Of a DNA stretch of 64,000 nt, positions 25,577 to 34,686 are shown piece after piece; the stretch's first letter is position 1; every line of letters starts with the position of its first letter. The notes beneath the pieces are model-generated. The model saw only the letters and a list, made by a program, of their open reading frames with translations. It did not search any database and had not been told where the DNA came from. Location of the stretch: the NCBI RefSeq assembly GCF_037892195.1, contig NZ_JATACI010000002.1, positions 930,001 through 994,000 of the forward strand, read 5' to 3'. The position numbers and the translations under genes were made by a program. This DNA comes from Yoonia sp. GPGPB17 (GTDB lineage: Bacteria > Pseudomonadota > Alphaproteobacteria > Rhodobacterales > Rhodobacteraceae).

Positions 25577-26986
25577 CGGCCCAGCTTCTCGATCAAGCGC
25601 AGTTCAGCGATACGTTCGACCTGGCGGCAGGCCTCGGCAAACTCGGTATCACGATCATTTTCAATCCGCGCATGAAAGGCGGCGAGGATGGAAGCTTTGT
25701 CGTTATCTTTCACCGCAATAATAAACGGAAAGCCGTGCCGCGCCACATATTGTGCATTGAGCGCCTGAAACGTCTCGCGCTCTTGATCGGTCAGCAAATC
25801 TAGGCTTAGCCCCGGCCTGTTCCGCGGTACTTTCAGCGGTCAGCTTGCCCGCAGCAGCCAGTTTCCCGGCAAGATCGGGGTGGGCTGTCAGCACATCTTG
25901 CCGCTGTTCCTCCGACGCCGACCGAAAAACCCTCGTTAATGCGCTATGCACGCCTTGGGCTGTGTCATGCGTCGGGCCCAGTTCCAACCCGTGCGCCGCT
26001 TCGGCAATCCACGGGCTGTGTTCGAAGATACCGCCAAACGCGTCAACAAAATCGGCAACATCCATCAGAGAAGGACGGGTGCGATCCGCTGGCGGGTGTT
26101 CCACCGTCCAATGTTCTGCAATCTCCAAGCGGGTCGCGAACCAGACATCGTCGTGGGATTTTATGTAGTCAATCACCCGCGCCAAAGCCGCCGCACGCCC
26201 CGGCCGCCCCATTAAGCGACAATGCAACCCGATTGACAGCATCTTGGGCGCGCCAGCGTCCCCTTCAGCAGAGAGCATATCAAAGCTGTCTCGCAGGTAG
26301 TGCTCAAATTGATCACCGTTGGTGAAGCCTGCCTGAATGGCAAAGCGCATGTCGTTGCAGTCCATCGTGTACGGGACGATCAGCTGGTCCCGGCGACCAA
26401 AGCGCATCCAATATGGGAGGTCGTCCGCATAGCTGTCGGCGACATAGGCAAACTGACCTGTTTCAGCGGCCAAACGGACGGTGTTGTTTGAACAGCGACC
26501 GGTGTACCAACCGCGCGGGGCCGCACCTGTGACTTCTGTATGCAGCCGGATAGCTTCAGCCATCTGCGCGCGCTCCACGTCCTCTGGCATGTCTTTGTGT
26601 TCGACCCACTTCAGACCGTGGCTGGCAATTTCCCATCCAGCTGAACGCATAGCGGCAACCTGTTCGGGCGCACGGGCCAATGCGGTGGCAACGCCATAAA
26701 CAGTGACTGGCAGTTCACCCAAAAGGCGGTGAAGACGCCAAAAACCGGCGCGCGATCCATACTCATAAAGCGACTCCATATTCCAGTGCCGCTGACCCGG
26801 CCAAGGCGTTGCCCCGGTAATCTCTGACAGAAATGCCTCGGATGCAGGATCGCCATGAAGCACGTTGTTTTCACCGCCTTCTTCGTAATTCAGCACAATC
26901 TGCACAGCGACCTTGGCATTATTCGGCCAATTGGCGGCAGGCGGTGTGGCACCATATCCAGTCATGTCTCGGGGGTAGCGGGTCAC
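25573..26986 (-). CDS. puuE: Allantoinase (PuuE-type)/OHCU decarboxylase fusion (frameshifted)
   Basis: The corrected product is about 470 residues. The N-terminal 300 residues form a polysaccharide-deacetylase-like allantoinase of the PuuE type ([12 protein letters not shown] start, [19 protein letters not shown]-type barrel segments, [14 protein letters not shown]). The C-terminal 165 residues are a UraD-type OHCU decarboxylase ([22 protein letters not shown], and after the break [10 protein letters not shown]). Thus one polypeptide would convert OHCU to (S)-allantoin and then to allantoate. Frame is lost at a C4 run (25810-25813; GGGG on the coding strand). Removing one G gives [13 protein letters not shown] and restores UraD. 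A homopolymer sequence error is the likely cause. Confidence 0.85.
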
Positions 26987-27136
26987 AGGCGGGCAATCCT
27001 TTTGTCAGTCCGCATTCTTTCTACAGAACAACACCCGTCGAACAAGCTGCAAAAACCAAGGCGCCCTGTCTATTCACTTTGCGGTCGGTGTGCCTTTCTG
27101 GCACAAATCAAGGAGCACACAGACAGGAGCAGCCTC

Positions 27137-27490
27137 ATGAGCGGCTATCTTACAACCCACGTTCTGGACACGGCCCGCGGCTGCCCCGCTCAGGGGCTCA
27201 AGATTGAACTCTTCGCGATCAAGGACGACAGTCGCGTCCGCATTAAAACGCTGGTTACAAACGCGGACGGGCGCACGGATGAGCAGATATTGCCTGCCAA
27301 GAGCTTTGCCACCGGAACATATGAACTGGTCTTTCATGCAGGTGCCTACCTGGACGCCGTCGGCACACCGCCCGAGGCCCCCCGTTTCCTTGATATCATC
27401 CCGATCCGTTTTGGCATGTCAGAGGCTGCGCACTACCACGTGCCACTGTTATTGTCGCCCTTCGGGTATTCCACCTATCGCGGGTCTTGA
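27137..27490 (+). CDS. uraH: 5-hydroxyisourate hydrolase (transthyretin-like)
   Basis: 117 residues from ATG 27137, preceded by CAGGAG. It has the N-terminal [14 protein letters not shown] motif with the catalytic histidine, and the C-terminal signature [19 protein letters not shown] that defines HIU hydrolases. It opens the ring of 5-hydroxyisourate produced by urate oxidation, giving OHCU for the UraD domain. It runs into puuD with 2 bases between the stop and the puuD ATG, and is divergent from the PuuE-UraD gene. Confidence 0.95.
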   Translation: MSGYLTTHVLDTARGCPAQGLKIELFAIKDDSRVRIKTLVTNADGRTDEQILPAKSFATGTYELVFHAGAYLDAVGTPPEAPRFLDIIPIRFGMSEAAHYHVPLLLSPFGYSTYRGS

Positions 27491-27492
27491 TC

Positions 27493-28731
27493 ATGTATGA
27501 TCTTGCAATTTTATGGGACTGGGTCGCCTTTTCCGTCCGCTGGCTTCATGTAATCACCGCTATGGCGTGGATTGGTGCGTCATTCTATTTCATCGCGCTT
27601 GATCTGATGCTGAAACCCGCGCCCGATATGCCTGACGGCGTTTCTGGCGAAGAGTGGGAAGTGCATGGCGGAGGGTTTTATCACACACAGAAATACATGG
27701 TCGCACCGGCACAGATGCCCGAGCACCTGACGTGGCACAAATGGCAAAGCTACTGGACCTGGCTGTCAGGTGCCGCGCTATTAATGATTGTCTATTGGGT
27801 GGGTGGTGAGCTTTACCTTCTTGATCCCACAAAAGCGGAACTGGCGTTGTGGCAAGGTATCCTGATCTCTGGCGGATCACTGACCATTGGCTGGCTTTTG
27901 TATGACGCGATGTGCAAGTCGAAACTCAGTGAGAATCCGACACTGCTGATGCTGCTGCTGTTTGCGATCCTTGTTGCAATGTCATGGGGTTACAATCAGA
28001 TCTTCACAGGGCGTGCCGCCCTTTTGCACCTTGGTGCGTTCACGGCCACAATTATGACGGCCAACGTTTTTTTTCAGATCATGCCCAACCAGCGGATCGT
28101 TGTCGCCGACCTGAAGGCAGGCCGGACGCCGGACGCCAAATACGGTAAGATTGCGAAAGTACGCTCGACCCATAACAACTATCTGACCTTGCCGGTCGTG
28201 TTTTTGATGCTGTCGAACCACTACCCGCTGGCCTTTGGCACGGAGTATGCTTGGATCATCGCAAGCCTGATCTTTCTCACCGGCGTGACGATCCGGCACT
28301 ATTTCAATACGATGCACAAGACCGGGAAAGGGCCGCATTGGACATGGGGTGTCACGGTGGTGTTGATGATCCTGATCGCGTGGTTATCGACGGTGCGCAC
28401 AGGCGACACATGGCAAGAGGCAGAGGCGCGCGCGCTGACCCCTTACGAACAGCAGTTCGCCACTGCGGCCGGTTTTGATGCGGCCTATGATACCGTCATT
28501 GGCAATTGTTCGATGTGTCACGCGCGCGAACCTGTGTGGGGCAACATGCAGTGGGCACCCAAGGGCGTCTACCTTGAAACACCCAGCGATGTCGCCCGGC
28601 ACGCAAGCGCGATCTACCTGCAAGCGGGCGTCAGCCATGCAATGCCCCCACCCAATGCGGTGCAGATGGATGCTGAGGCCCGGATGACACTGATCACCTG
28701 GGTACAAAACGTTAAGGAAGATGACGGCTAG
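27493..28731 (+). CDS. puuD: Membrane urate hydroxylase with cytochrome c domain (PuuD)
   Basis: 412 residues from ATG 27493. The N-terminal 300 residues form a DUF989-type membrane bundle of about eight helices (VRWLHVITAMAWIGASFYF start). A C-terminal cytochrome c domain has the haem motif CSMCH near residue 339 and a methionine-bearing AMPPPNAV loop. PuuD oxidises urate to 5-hydroxyisourate, passing electrons to the respiratory chain through the fused cytochrome rather than to oxygen as soluble uricase does. It is cotranscribed with uraH. Confidence 0.92.
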   Translation: MYDLAILWDWVAFSVRWLHVITAMAWIGASFYFIALDLMLKPAPDMPDGVSGEEWEVHGGGFYHTQKYMVAPAQMPEHLTWHKWQSYWTWLSGAALLMIVYWVGGELYLLDPTKAELALWQGILISGGSLTIGWLLYDAMCKSKLSENPTLLMLLLFAILVAMSWGYNQIFTGRAALLHLGAFTATIMTANVFFQIMPNQRIVVADLKAGRTPDAKYGKIAKVRSTHNNYLTLPVVFLMLSNHYPLAFGTEYAWIIASLIFLTGVTIRHYFNTMHKTGKGPHWTWGVTVVLMILIAWLSTVRTGDTWQEAEARALTPYEQQFATAAGFDAAYDTVIGNCSMCHAREPVWGNMQWAPKGVYLETPSDVARHASAIYLQAGVSHAMPPPNAVQMDAEARMTLITWVQNVKEDDG

Positions 28732-28764
28732 TCTCGCGGCATTCTTGCGATGTGGAACGGATCG

Positions 28765-30039
28765 CTACAACCGTGCAAATCGCTCTTTCTGCAAGGCTGT
28801 CCAAAACACCGTTAAATCATACCCCGTCTCGGTCTGTGCTTCATCCGTGACAACACCCGCCTCAAAGAGCCATGCGCGTTTCTTGCCATCGGCAAACGAC
28901 AAGGACAATTGCGCCTCATGGCGCGGGTCTTTGAGTTTGTCCGGGACGGCAGCCAATAACGGACCCATCCCTTCGCCTGTCATTGCGGAAACGGCATAAA
29001 GGTCATCCGTCCGCGCGGCCTGTGTGAGGACAGCATCCCGCGCGTCCCCTTCCAGCAGGTCCGTCTTGTTCCAAACCTCGATGATCGGGGCTTCTTCGGC
29101 CACACCAAGACTTTGCAGGATCGCGTGCACGTCTTGCGCCTGTTCTTCGGTCTGCGGGTGACTGATATCGCGCACATGCACGATCAGGTCCGCATCCAGC
29201 ACCTCTTCCAAGGTCGCACGGAAGGCGGCGACCAGTTCGGTCGGCAGATCACTGATGAAACCCACCGTATCCGACATGATGACTTCGTCCCCGGCGGGCA
29301 GCACGATCTTGCGCATCGTGGGGTCGAGCGTGGCGAACAGCATGTCCTTGGCAAAGACCTCGGCCCCTGTCAGCCGGTTGAACAGCGTCGATTTACCCGC
29401 GTTCGTATACCCCACCAAAGCGACAATCGGAAACGGCACCTTGGCGCGCGAGGCGCGGTGCAACTCGCGGGTTTTGACGACCTTCGCCAATTGTTTGCGC
29501 AGGCGATTGAGTTGTTCATCAATGGCACGCCGGTCCGCCTCGATCTGTGTTTCACCAGGACCACCGACAAAACCCAAACCACCGCGCTGGCGTTCAAGGT
29601 GCGTCCAAGCCCGGACCAGACGGGTACGCTGATAAGACAGTGCTGCCATCTCGACCTGCAACACGCCTTCTGATGTGCGGGCCCGGTCGCTGAAAATCTC
29701 GAGGATCAATCCGGTGCGGTCCAGCAGCTTGACGCCCCACTCCTTTTCAAGATTGCGCTGTTGGACTGGGGTTACCGGACCGTCAATCAGGACCAGTTCG
29801 ACCTCGGCATCATGGAACACCCTGCGCAGTTCCTCGATCTTGCCTTTACCGAATAGTTTGCCCGGATGAATGCGCGGCAGACGCACAATATCAGCCCCCA
29901 CAACATCCAAATCCGGCAAAGCGGCGGCCAGCGACACACCTTCCTCCAACGCCGGTTCGGCAGCCCGGCGGCTGTGGTCAGTTTTCAGATCGGGATGCAG
30001 CACCCAAGCCCGCGTGACGGGGCGGTCGTGTTCGAGCAA
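28765..30039 (-). CDS. hflX: GTPase HflX
   Basis: 424 residues, normal for the family. An N-terminal HflX domain (PKIHPGKLFGKGKIEELR region) and a linker with QRGGLGFVGGPGETQIE precede the GTPase domain: G1 GYTNAGKST, G3 DTVGFISDLP and G4 NKTD. HflX binds 50S subunits and splits stalled ribosomes. The start is TTG 30039, 2 bases after the hfq stop, so expression depends on hfq transcription; hfq-hflX is a common alphaproteobacterial pair. Confidence 0.93.
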   Translation of the reverse strand: MLEHDRPVTRAWVLHPDLKTDHSRRAAEPALEEGVSLAAALPDLDVVGADIVRLPRIHPGKLFGKGKIEELRRVFHDAEVELVLIDGPVTPVQQRNLEKEWGVKLLDRTGLILEIFSDRARTSEGVLQVEMAALSYQRTRLVRAWTHLERQRGGLGFVGGPGETQIEADRRAIDEQLNRLRKQLAKVVKTRELHRASRAKVPFPIVALVGYTNAGKSTLFNRLTGAEVFAKDMLFATLDPTMRKIVLPAGDEVIMSDTVGFISDLPTELVAAFRATLEEVLDADLIVHVRDISHPQTEEQAQDVHAILQSLGVAEEAPIIEVWNKTDLLEGDARDAVLTQAARTDDLYAVSAMTGEGMGPLLAAVPDKLKDPRHEAQLSLSFADGKKRAWLFEAGVVTDEAQTETGYDLTVFWTALQKERFARL

Positions 30040-30041
30040 TG

Positions 30042-30275
30042 CTACTCTTCACCTTCGTAAAGGCTGATGGGCTGCGCAGGCATGATCGTAGAGATCGCGC
30101 TTTTATACACAAGTTGCGATTGGCCATCGCGGCGCAGCAGCACGCAAAAACTGTCAAACCACGTGATCACGCCCTGAAGCTTCACCCCATTGACCAGGAA
30201 AATAGTCACAGGAACCTTCACCTTGCGGACATGGTTGAGAAATGCATCTTGCAGATTTGCTTTATCGGCAGCCAT
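30042..30275 (-). CDS. hfq: RNA chaperone Hfq
   Basis: 77 residues from ATG 30275, preceded by AAGGG. Sm1 motif: [19 protein letters not shown]; Sm2: [10 protein letters not shown]. The distal- and proximal-face residues of a standard Hfq hexamer are visible. It mediates base pairing between small RNAs and mRNAs and is central to post-transcriptional control. It is followed directly by hflX. Confidence 0.96.
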   Translation of the reverse strand: MAADKANLQDAFLNHVRKVKVPVTIFLVNGVKLQGVITWFDSFCVLLRRDGQSQLVYKSAISTIMPAQPISLYEGEE

Positions 30276-30391
30276 CGCGACACCCTTTTTCTTATTCTTA
30301 CGGCCGCGAACCGGCCCCCAGAGGTATTCCGAACAGTATGTCGCGGGTTTCCGGGACTTTCCACCCCCAAAATACAATTCAAAAGAAGCGC

Positions 30392-31910
30392 TTAGCGCTG
30401 CCAGATTTCCGGATTGAAGAGCGCGATAATCGCCAATGCCTCTAACCGCCCCAAGACCATGGCAAAAGCCAAAATCACTTTCGCCGCATCTGGTATGCCC
30501 GAATAAGCAATCGGTGTTTCTGCCGCGACCGAGGCCAGCGGCCCCGTGGTCGACAGCGCCGAAACGGCGAGCACCATAGCGGTTTCAAACTGCACGCCGG
30601 TCAATGAGAGCATCAGCATCACGGCGGCAATGCTAAGTGCAAACAACATAAAGAACACCCATGAGATGTAGGCGCCCTGCTTGCGGATACGTCGCGCGTC
30701 TTTGCCACCTCCCCCGATAGAGGACGGATGCAACAACCGCTCTTGCTCACGTTCGCCATGGCGGTAAAGCGCGTAGATCCGCAACAGTTTGACGCCGCCC
30801 GCCGTTGTCGCCACACCGCCGCCGATCAGCGCCATCCCGATCAAAAACAGCCCAGGCGTGCTGAGCCCTGACCATTCCGTCGCCCCGTCCCAATAATGCG
30901 ATTCAAATCCTGTTGTGGTTAAGAAAGACGTGACCGTAAACAAGGCCCCCAAAATGCTGCAGCGACTTCGCGCGCCTCAGCCGGTTCTGCCTGCTCTGCG
31001 GCACCAATAAAATGGCGCAAGAACAACATCGTCGTCACCGTGCCGATGAGCACCAGAGCTGTTAAAAACTCAGGATCGCGCCGCAATCCTTGATCGCGCT
31101 CACCGATCAGCCCGCGGCTGAACGTCAGGCGTGAGAGGGCAAAGACGAAGAAGCAAAAGATCAGCAACTCCCCCAAAACCGCGAGGCCGCGAAGTAAAGC
31201 CCGCCAATGGCCGAGATACCTGAGGTCGATAGCGTCGACATCGCATGCATCAGCGCGACATACGGAAACTCGCCCGCAATCACGAGGCCGATCCACAACG
31301 CACCGGTCAGCGCCATATAAATGGGCGTCAGCGTCAACGTATAACGCACCAGTCGCTCGGCCGGGTCGGCGACTTGCGCGATCTGCGAAAACGCGCCCGA
31401 CGCGCCCTTTCCCGCACTGCCGGCTGCACGCACCTCGAACCCCCCAAGGTTCATTGGCGCAAAGATGGAGACCGCCGTCACCCACACCAGCAAGCCGCCC
31501 ATCCAGCCAACAAGGCCCCGCCACAGGTGCTGCGACGGGGTGAGCCGACCAGCAGTGTCGTAGACGGTTGCGCCGGTGGTGGTAAAGCTCGACACCATTT
31601 CAAACCAGGCATTCAGGAAGGATGTATTTCCGACCGCTTCATGAAACGGGACTGCGAACATGATAGGCAAAGCACTAAAGGCCGCCAGAAGCCCGACCAA
31701 CTGACTGCGCGCCACACTGCGCGGCGCGTATCCGGCGGTTGCCAATGCGATCATCACGGTCAGCGTCGCAAACAGGATGAATCCATAAAAGAACACCCGC
31801 ATCGTGTTGTAATCTTCCATCACAGCGGCATGTCCGGCAGGCGCAATCATCGCGATCGCGCCCAGACCCATCAGGATCACGAAAAATGGCAGGCGAACAA
31901 CCCAACCCAT
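30392..31910 (-). CDS. trkH: Trk potassium channel subunit TrkH (two frameshifts)
   Basis: The corrected product is about 506 residues. All four TrkH pore loops are present: [33 protein letters not shown] and [10 protein letters not shown]. They lie in three successive frames. Frame is lost at two C5 runs on the plus strand, 31170-31174 and 30946-30950; adding one base at each restores a continuous protein (RFWGELLIF and AAFWGALFTV). Two errors of the same kind in one gene support homopolymer miscalls over true inactivation. TrkH conducts K+ with the NAD-binding regulator TrkA, whose stop overlaps the trkH ATG (TGATG). Confidence 0.88.
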
Positions 31911-33286
31911 CAAAAGAAGTCTATCGAAACCTGCAACAGGCGTTCCACTTCGGGCACATCGTCCGCCATCGCAAAGATCGCGATCACATTACCCTCTTCA
32001 ATCCGGGTTTCACCCGTCAGGCGGACAACTTTGCCCTGTTGCATCACAGCACCCACCAGTGTCCCTTCCGGAAAATCCACGTCTTTCAGCTTTTGGCCCG
32101 CAATGGGCGAGGTGCTTAGCACCTGCGCCTCGATCACTTCAGCCTCGGCATCGCCAATGGAATAGACGCCACGCACCCGTCCGTGGCGGATATGGCGCAG
32201 GATAGAGCTCACCGTCGTGGCGCGCGGGTTGATGTAGGCGTCAATATCCAGCGGCCCCATCAGCGGAATAAGCGTCGGGTCGTTTACCAGCGAGATGGCC
32301 ATCGGACATCCCATTTCCTTAGACCGCACCGCCGCCAGCAGGTTGGTCTTGTCATCATCGGTCACGGCAAGAACCGCGTCAGCACTCGCGATGCTCGCCT
32401 CTTCCAGCAATCCGCTATCCAAGCCATCACCGTTCAATACAATCGTCCGGTCCAACGCATCTGCGGCACGCTCCGCACATTCGCGCCGATGTTCAATAAT
32501 CTTCACGCGAACCCGTTCTGTCCGCGCCTCAAGCGCCTGCGCGACACCAAGCCCGACATTACCACCCCCGATAATCACGATACGCTCTTGTTTGGACTGG
32601 GTTTTTCCGAAGATTTCTAATGTGCGGGTCATGTCGTGCGTATCGGTGAAGATGTAAACGTCATCCTCTGGGAAAATCTGATCGCCTGCTGATGGGACAA
32701 ACAACGTCCCTTCCCGCCTGATGCCGACAACAACAGCGCGCAGGGTCGAAAACAGATCTGTCAGTTGCCGTAGTGGCGTATTGATGACAGGGCAATCTTC
32801 ATCAATGGTTATGCCCAAAAGCTGGGCGCGCCCTTCCAGAAAGCTTTCCGTATCAAAGGCCGCCGGGGCTGCGAGCCGCTGCAATGCAGCTTCGGCTACT
32901 TCCCGTTCCGGCGAAATGACCACATCGATGGGCAAATGGTTACGCCGGTAAAGGTCAGAATAGGCCGGATCGAGGTAGTTTTGCGCCCGCAGGCGCGCAA
33001 TCTTGCGCTGCACTGAAAACACCGAATGGGCCACCTGACAGGTGACCATATTCACCTCGTCTGAATATGTCGCGGCAATGACCATATCCGCATCCGATGC
33101 CCCGGCCCGGTCTAGTACGTCAGGGTAACTTGCGTTACCTGCGATACCCTGCACGTCCAGCGTATCTGTCGCGCGGCGTACCAGTTCGGGGTTGTTGTCA
33201 ACGACCGTGACATCATTGTTTTCCCCTGACAAATGCCGCGCGATCTGCCAACCGACCTGCCCGGCACCGCAGATGATCACTTTCAT
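31910..33286 (-). CDS. trkA: Trk potassium uptake regulator TrkA
   Basis: 458 residues with two RCK modules. The first nucleotide-binding loop is CGAGQVGWQIARHL (about 5-18), and the second is GGGNVGLGVAQAL (about 235). Each is followed by a C-terminal substrate-gating domain. It forms the ring that opens TrkH in response to ATP/ADP and NADH. Stop and start overlaps link it to trkH downstream and ntrX upstream (ATGA). Confidence 0.93.
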   Translation of the reverse strand: MKVIICGAGQVGWQIARHLSGENNDVTVVDNNPELVRRATDTLDVQGIAGNASYPDVLDRAGASDADMVIAATYSDEVNMVTCQVAHSVFSVQRKIARLRAQNYLDPAYSDLYRRNHLPIDVVISPEREVAEAALQRLAAPAAFDTESFLEGRAQLLGITIDEDCPVINTPLRQLTDLFSTLRAVVVGIRREGTLFVPSAGDQIFPEDDVYIFTDTHDMTRTLEIFGKTQSKQERIVIIGGGNVGLGVAQALEARTERVRVKIIEHRRECAERAADALDRTIVLNGDGLDSGLLEEASIASADAVLAVTDDDKTNLLAAVRSKEMGCPMAISLVNDPTLIPLMGPLDIDAYINPRATTVSSILRHIRHGRVRGVYSIGDAEAEVIEAQVLSTSPIAGQKLKDVDFPEGTLVGAVMQQGKVVRLTGETRIEEGNVIAIFAMADDVPEVERLLQVSIDFF

Positions 33287-34686
33287 GCGTCGTCACCTTC
33301 GACATAGGCGACACGACCGCCCGCCTTGTTGGTCGTCACAACGCCCAAGGACTTCAACTTACGATGCAGGGCTGACCGTTCCATGCCGACAAAAGCGGCC
33401 GTCCGGCTGATGTTGCCGCCAAACCGATTTATCTGCGTCAGCAAATACTCGCGTTCAAACAACTCACGGGCTTCACGCAGCGGCAGGGTGGCCAGCCCGC
33501 CAGCAAGAACGATCCGGCCTTCTTCGCCGCCGCCTTCTTCGCTATTGGGCAATTCCTTCGCACTGATGTCGCCGCTATTTTCCCCAAGAATAAGAACACG
33601 TTCCACGACATTCTTCAACTGACGCACATTGCCCGGCCACAGCATCGTCTGCAACAATGCGCGGGCGTCGTCAGCAAGTTGGCGTAGAGGTAGACCTTGC
33701 GCTTTGTTGCAGGCCTCGATGAAGTGTTCCGCCAAAAGCGGGATATCCTCGCGCCGTTCTTCCAGCGACGGCACGGCAATCGGCACCACGTTCAAACGGT
33801 GATACAGTTCTTCGCGGAATGTCCCTGCCGCTATTGCGGCTTCCAAATCACGGTTGGTGCTGGAAATCACGCGCAGATCAACCTGGACCTTATCGCCACC
33901 CCCCACACGCTGAAAGCGCTGTTCAACCAGCACCCGCAGGATCTTGGACTGGGTGCCGATGGGCATATCCGCGATTTCATCAAAGTAGACGACACCGCCA
34001 TTGGCCTCTTCCAGCAACCCCGGTTCTACCCCGCGACCGCTGTCTTCACGGCCAAAGAGCACTTCCTCCATGCGCTCAGGTTCAATTGATGCGGAATTGA
34101 CCACGATGAATGGTGCCGACGCGCGGTTCGAATTGGCGTGAATATACCGCGCTGCAATCTCTTTACCGGCCCCTGCCGGACCGGTCAGCATGACCCGGCC
34201 ATTCGACTTCGTCACCTTTTCCAACTGAGACTTCAGGGTGCGAAATGCCGCGCTATCACCTAGCATTTCGGCTGTGTGGCTTTCGCCGCGCTTCAGTTGC
34301 ACATTCTCTCGACGCAGACGCGAGGTCTCCATCGCGCGCCGGATCACCACCAGCAACTGATCAATATTGAAGGGCTTCTCGATAAAGTCATATGCGCCCT
34401 GCTTGATCGCCGCGACTGCGATTTCGATGTTGCCGTGGCCCGAGATAATGACAATCGGGACATCCGGGTGATCGCGCTTGACGGATTTGAGGATATCAAT
34501 CCCGTCCATGTTGCTGTCTTTCAACCAGATATCAAGGATCATCAGCGCGGGTTGCTCTGCCGCGATCTGCGCCATGCACTCGTCTGAGGTTCCGGCAAGC
34601 CGGGTTGTGTAGCCTTCATCAATCAGAATTTCCGAGATGAGCTCGCGAATGTCGCGCTCATCGTCCGTGATCAGAATATCGCCCAT
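33283..34686 (-). CDS. ntrX: NtrC-family response regulator NtrX
   Basis: 467 residues. The receiver domain has the phospho-acceptor in LMILDIWLKDSNMDG (about residue 53) and K in IEKPFNI. The AAA+ domain has Walker A GPAGAGKEI and Walker B VVYFDEIADMP. The Fis-type helix-turn-helix ends with MERSALHRKLKSLGV. The GAFTGA loop that contacts sigma-54 is absent: the segment between FGRED and GLLEEANGG has no GAFTGA. It is cotranslated with ntrY, overlapping by 16 bases, and controls nitrogen and respiratory genes. Confidence 0.92.
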   Translation of the reverse strand: MGDILITDDERDIRELISEILIDEGYTTRLAGTSDECMAQIAAEQPALMILDIWLKDSNMDGIDILKSVKRDHPDVPIVIISGHGNIEIAVAAIKQGAYDFIEKPFNIDQLLVVIRRAMETSRLRRENVQLKRGESHTAEMLGDSAAFRTLKSQLEKVTKSNGRVMLTGPAGAGKEIAARYIHANSNRASAPFIVVNSASIEPERMEEVLFGREDSGRGVEPGLLEEANGGVVYFDEIADMPIGTQSKILRVLVEQRFQRVGGGDKVQVDLRVISSTNRDLEAAIAAGTFREELYHRLNVVPIAVPSLEERREDIPLLAEHFIEACNKAQGLPLRQLADDARALLQTMLWPGNVRQLKNVVERVLILGENSGDISAKELPNSEEGGGEEGRIVLAGGLATLPLREARELFEREYLLTQINRFGGNISRTAAFVGMERSALHRKLKSLGVVTTNKAGGRVAYVEGDDA

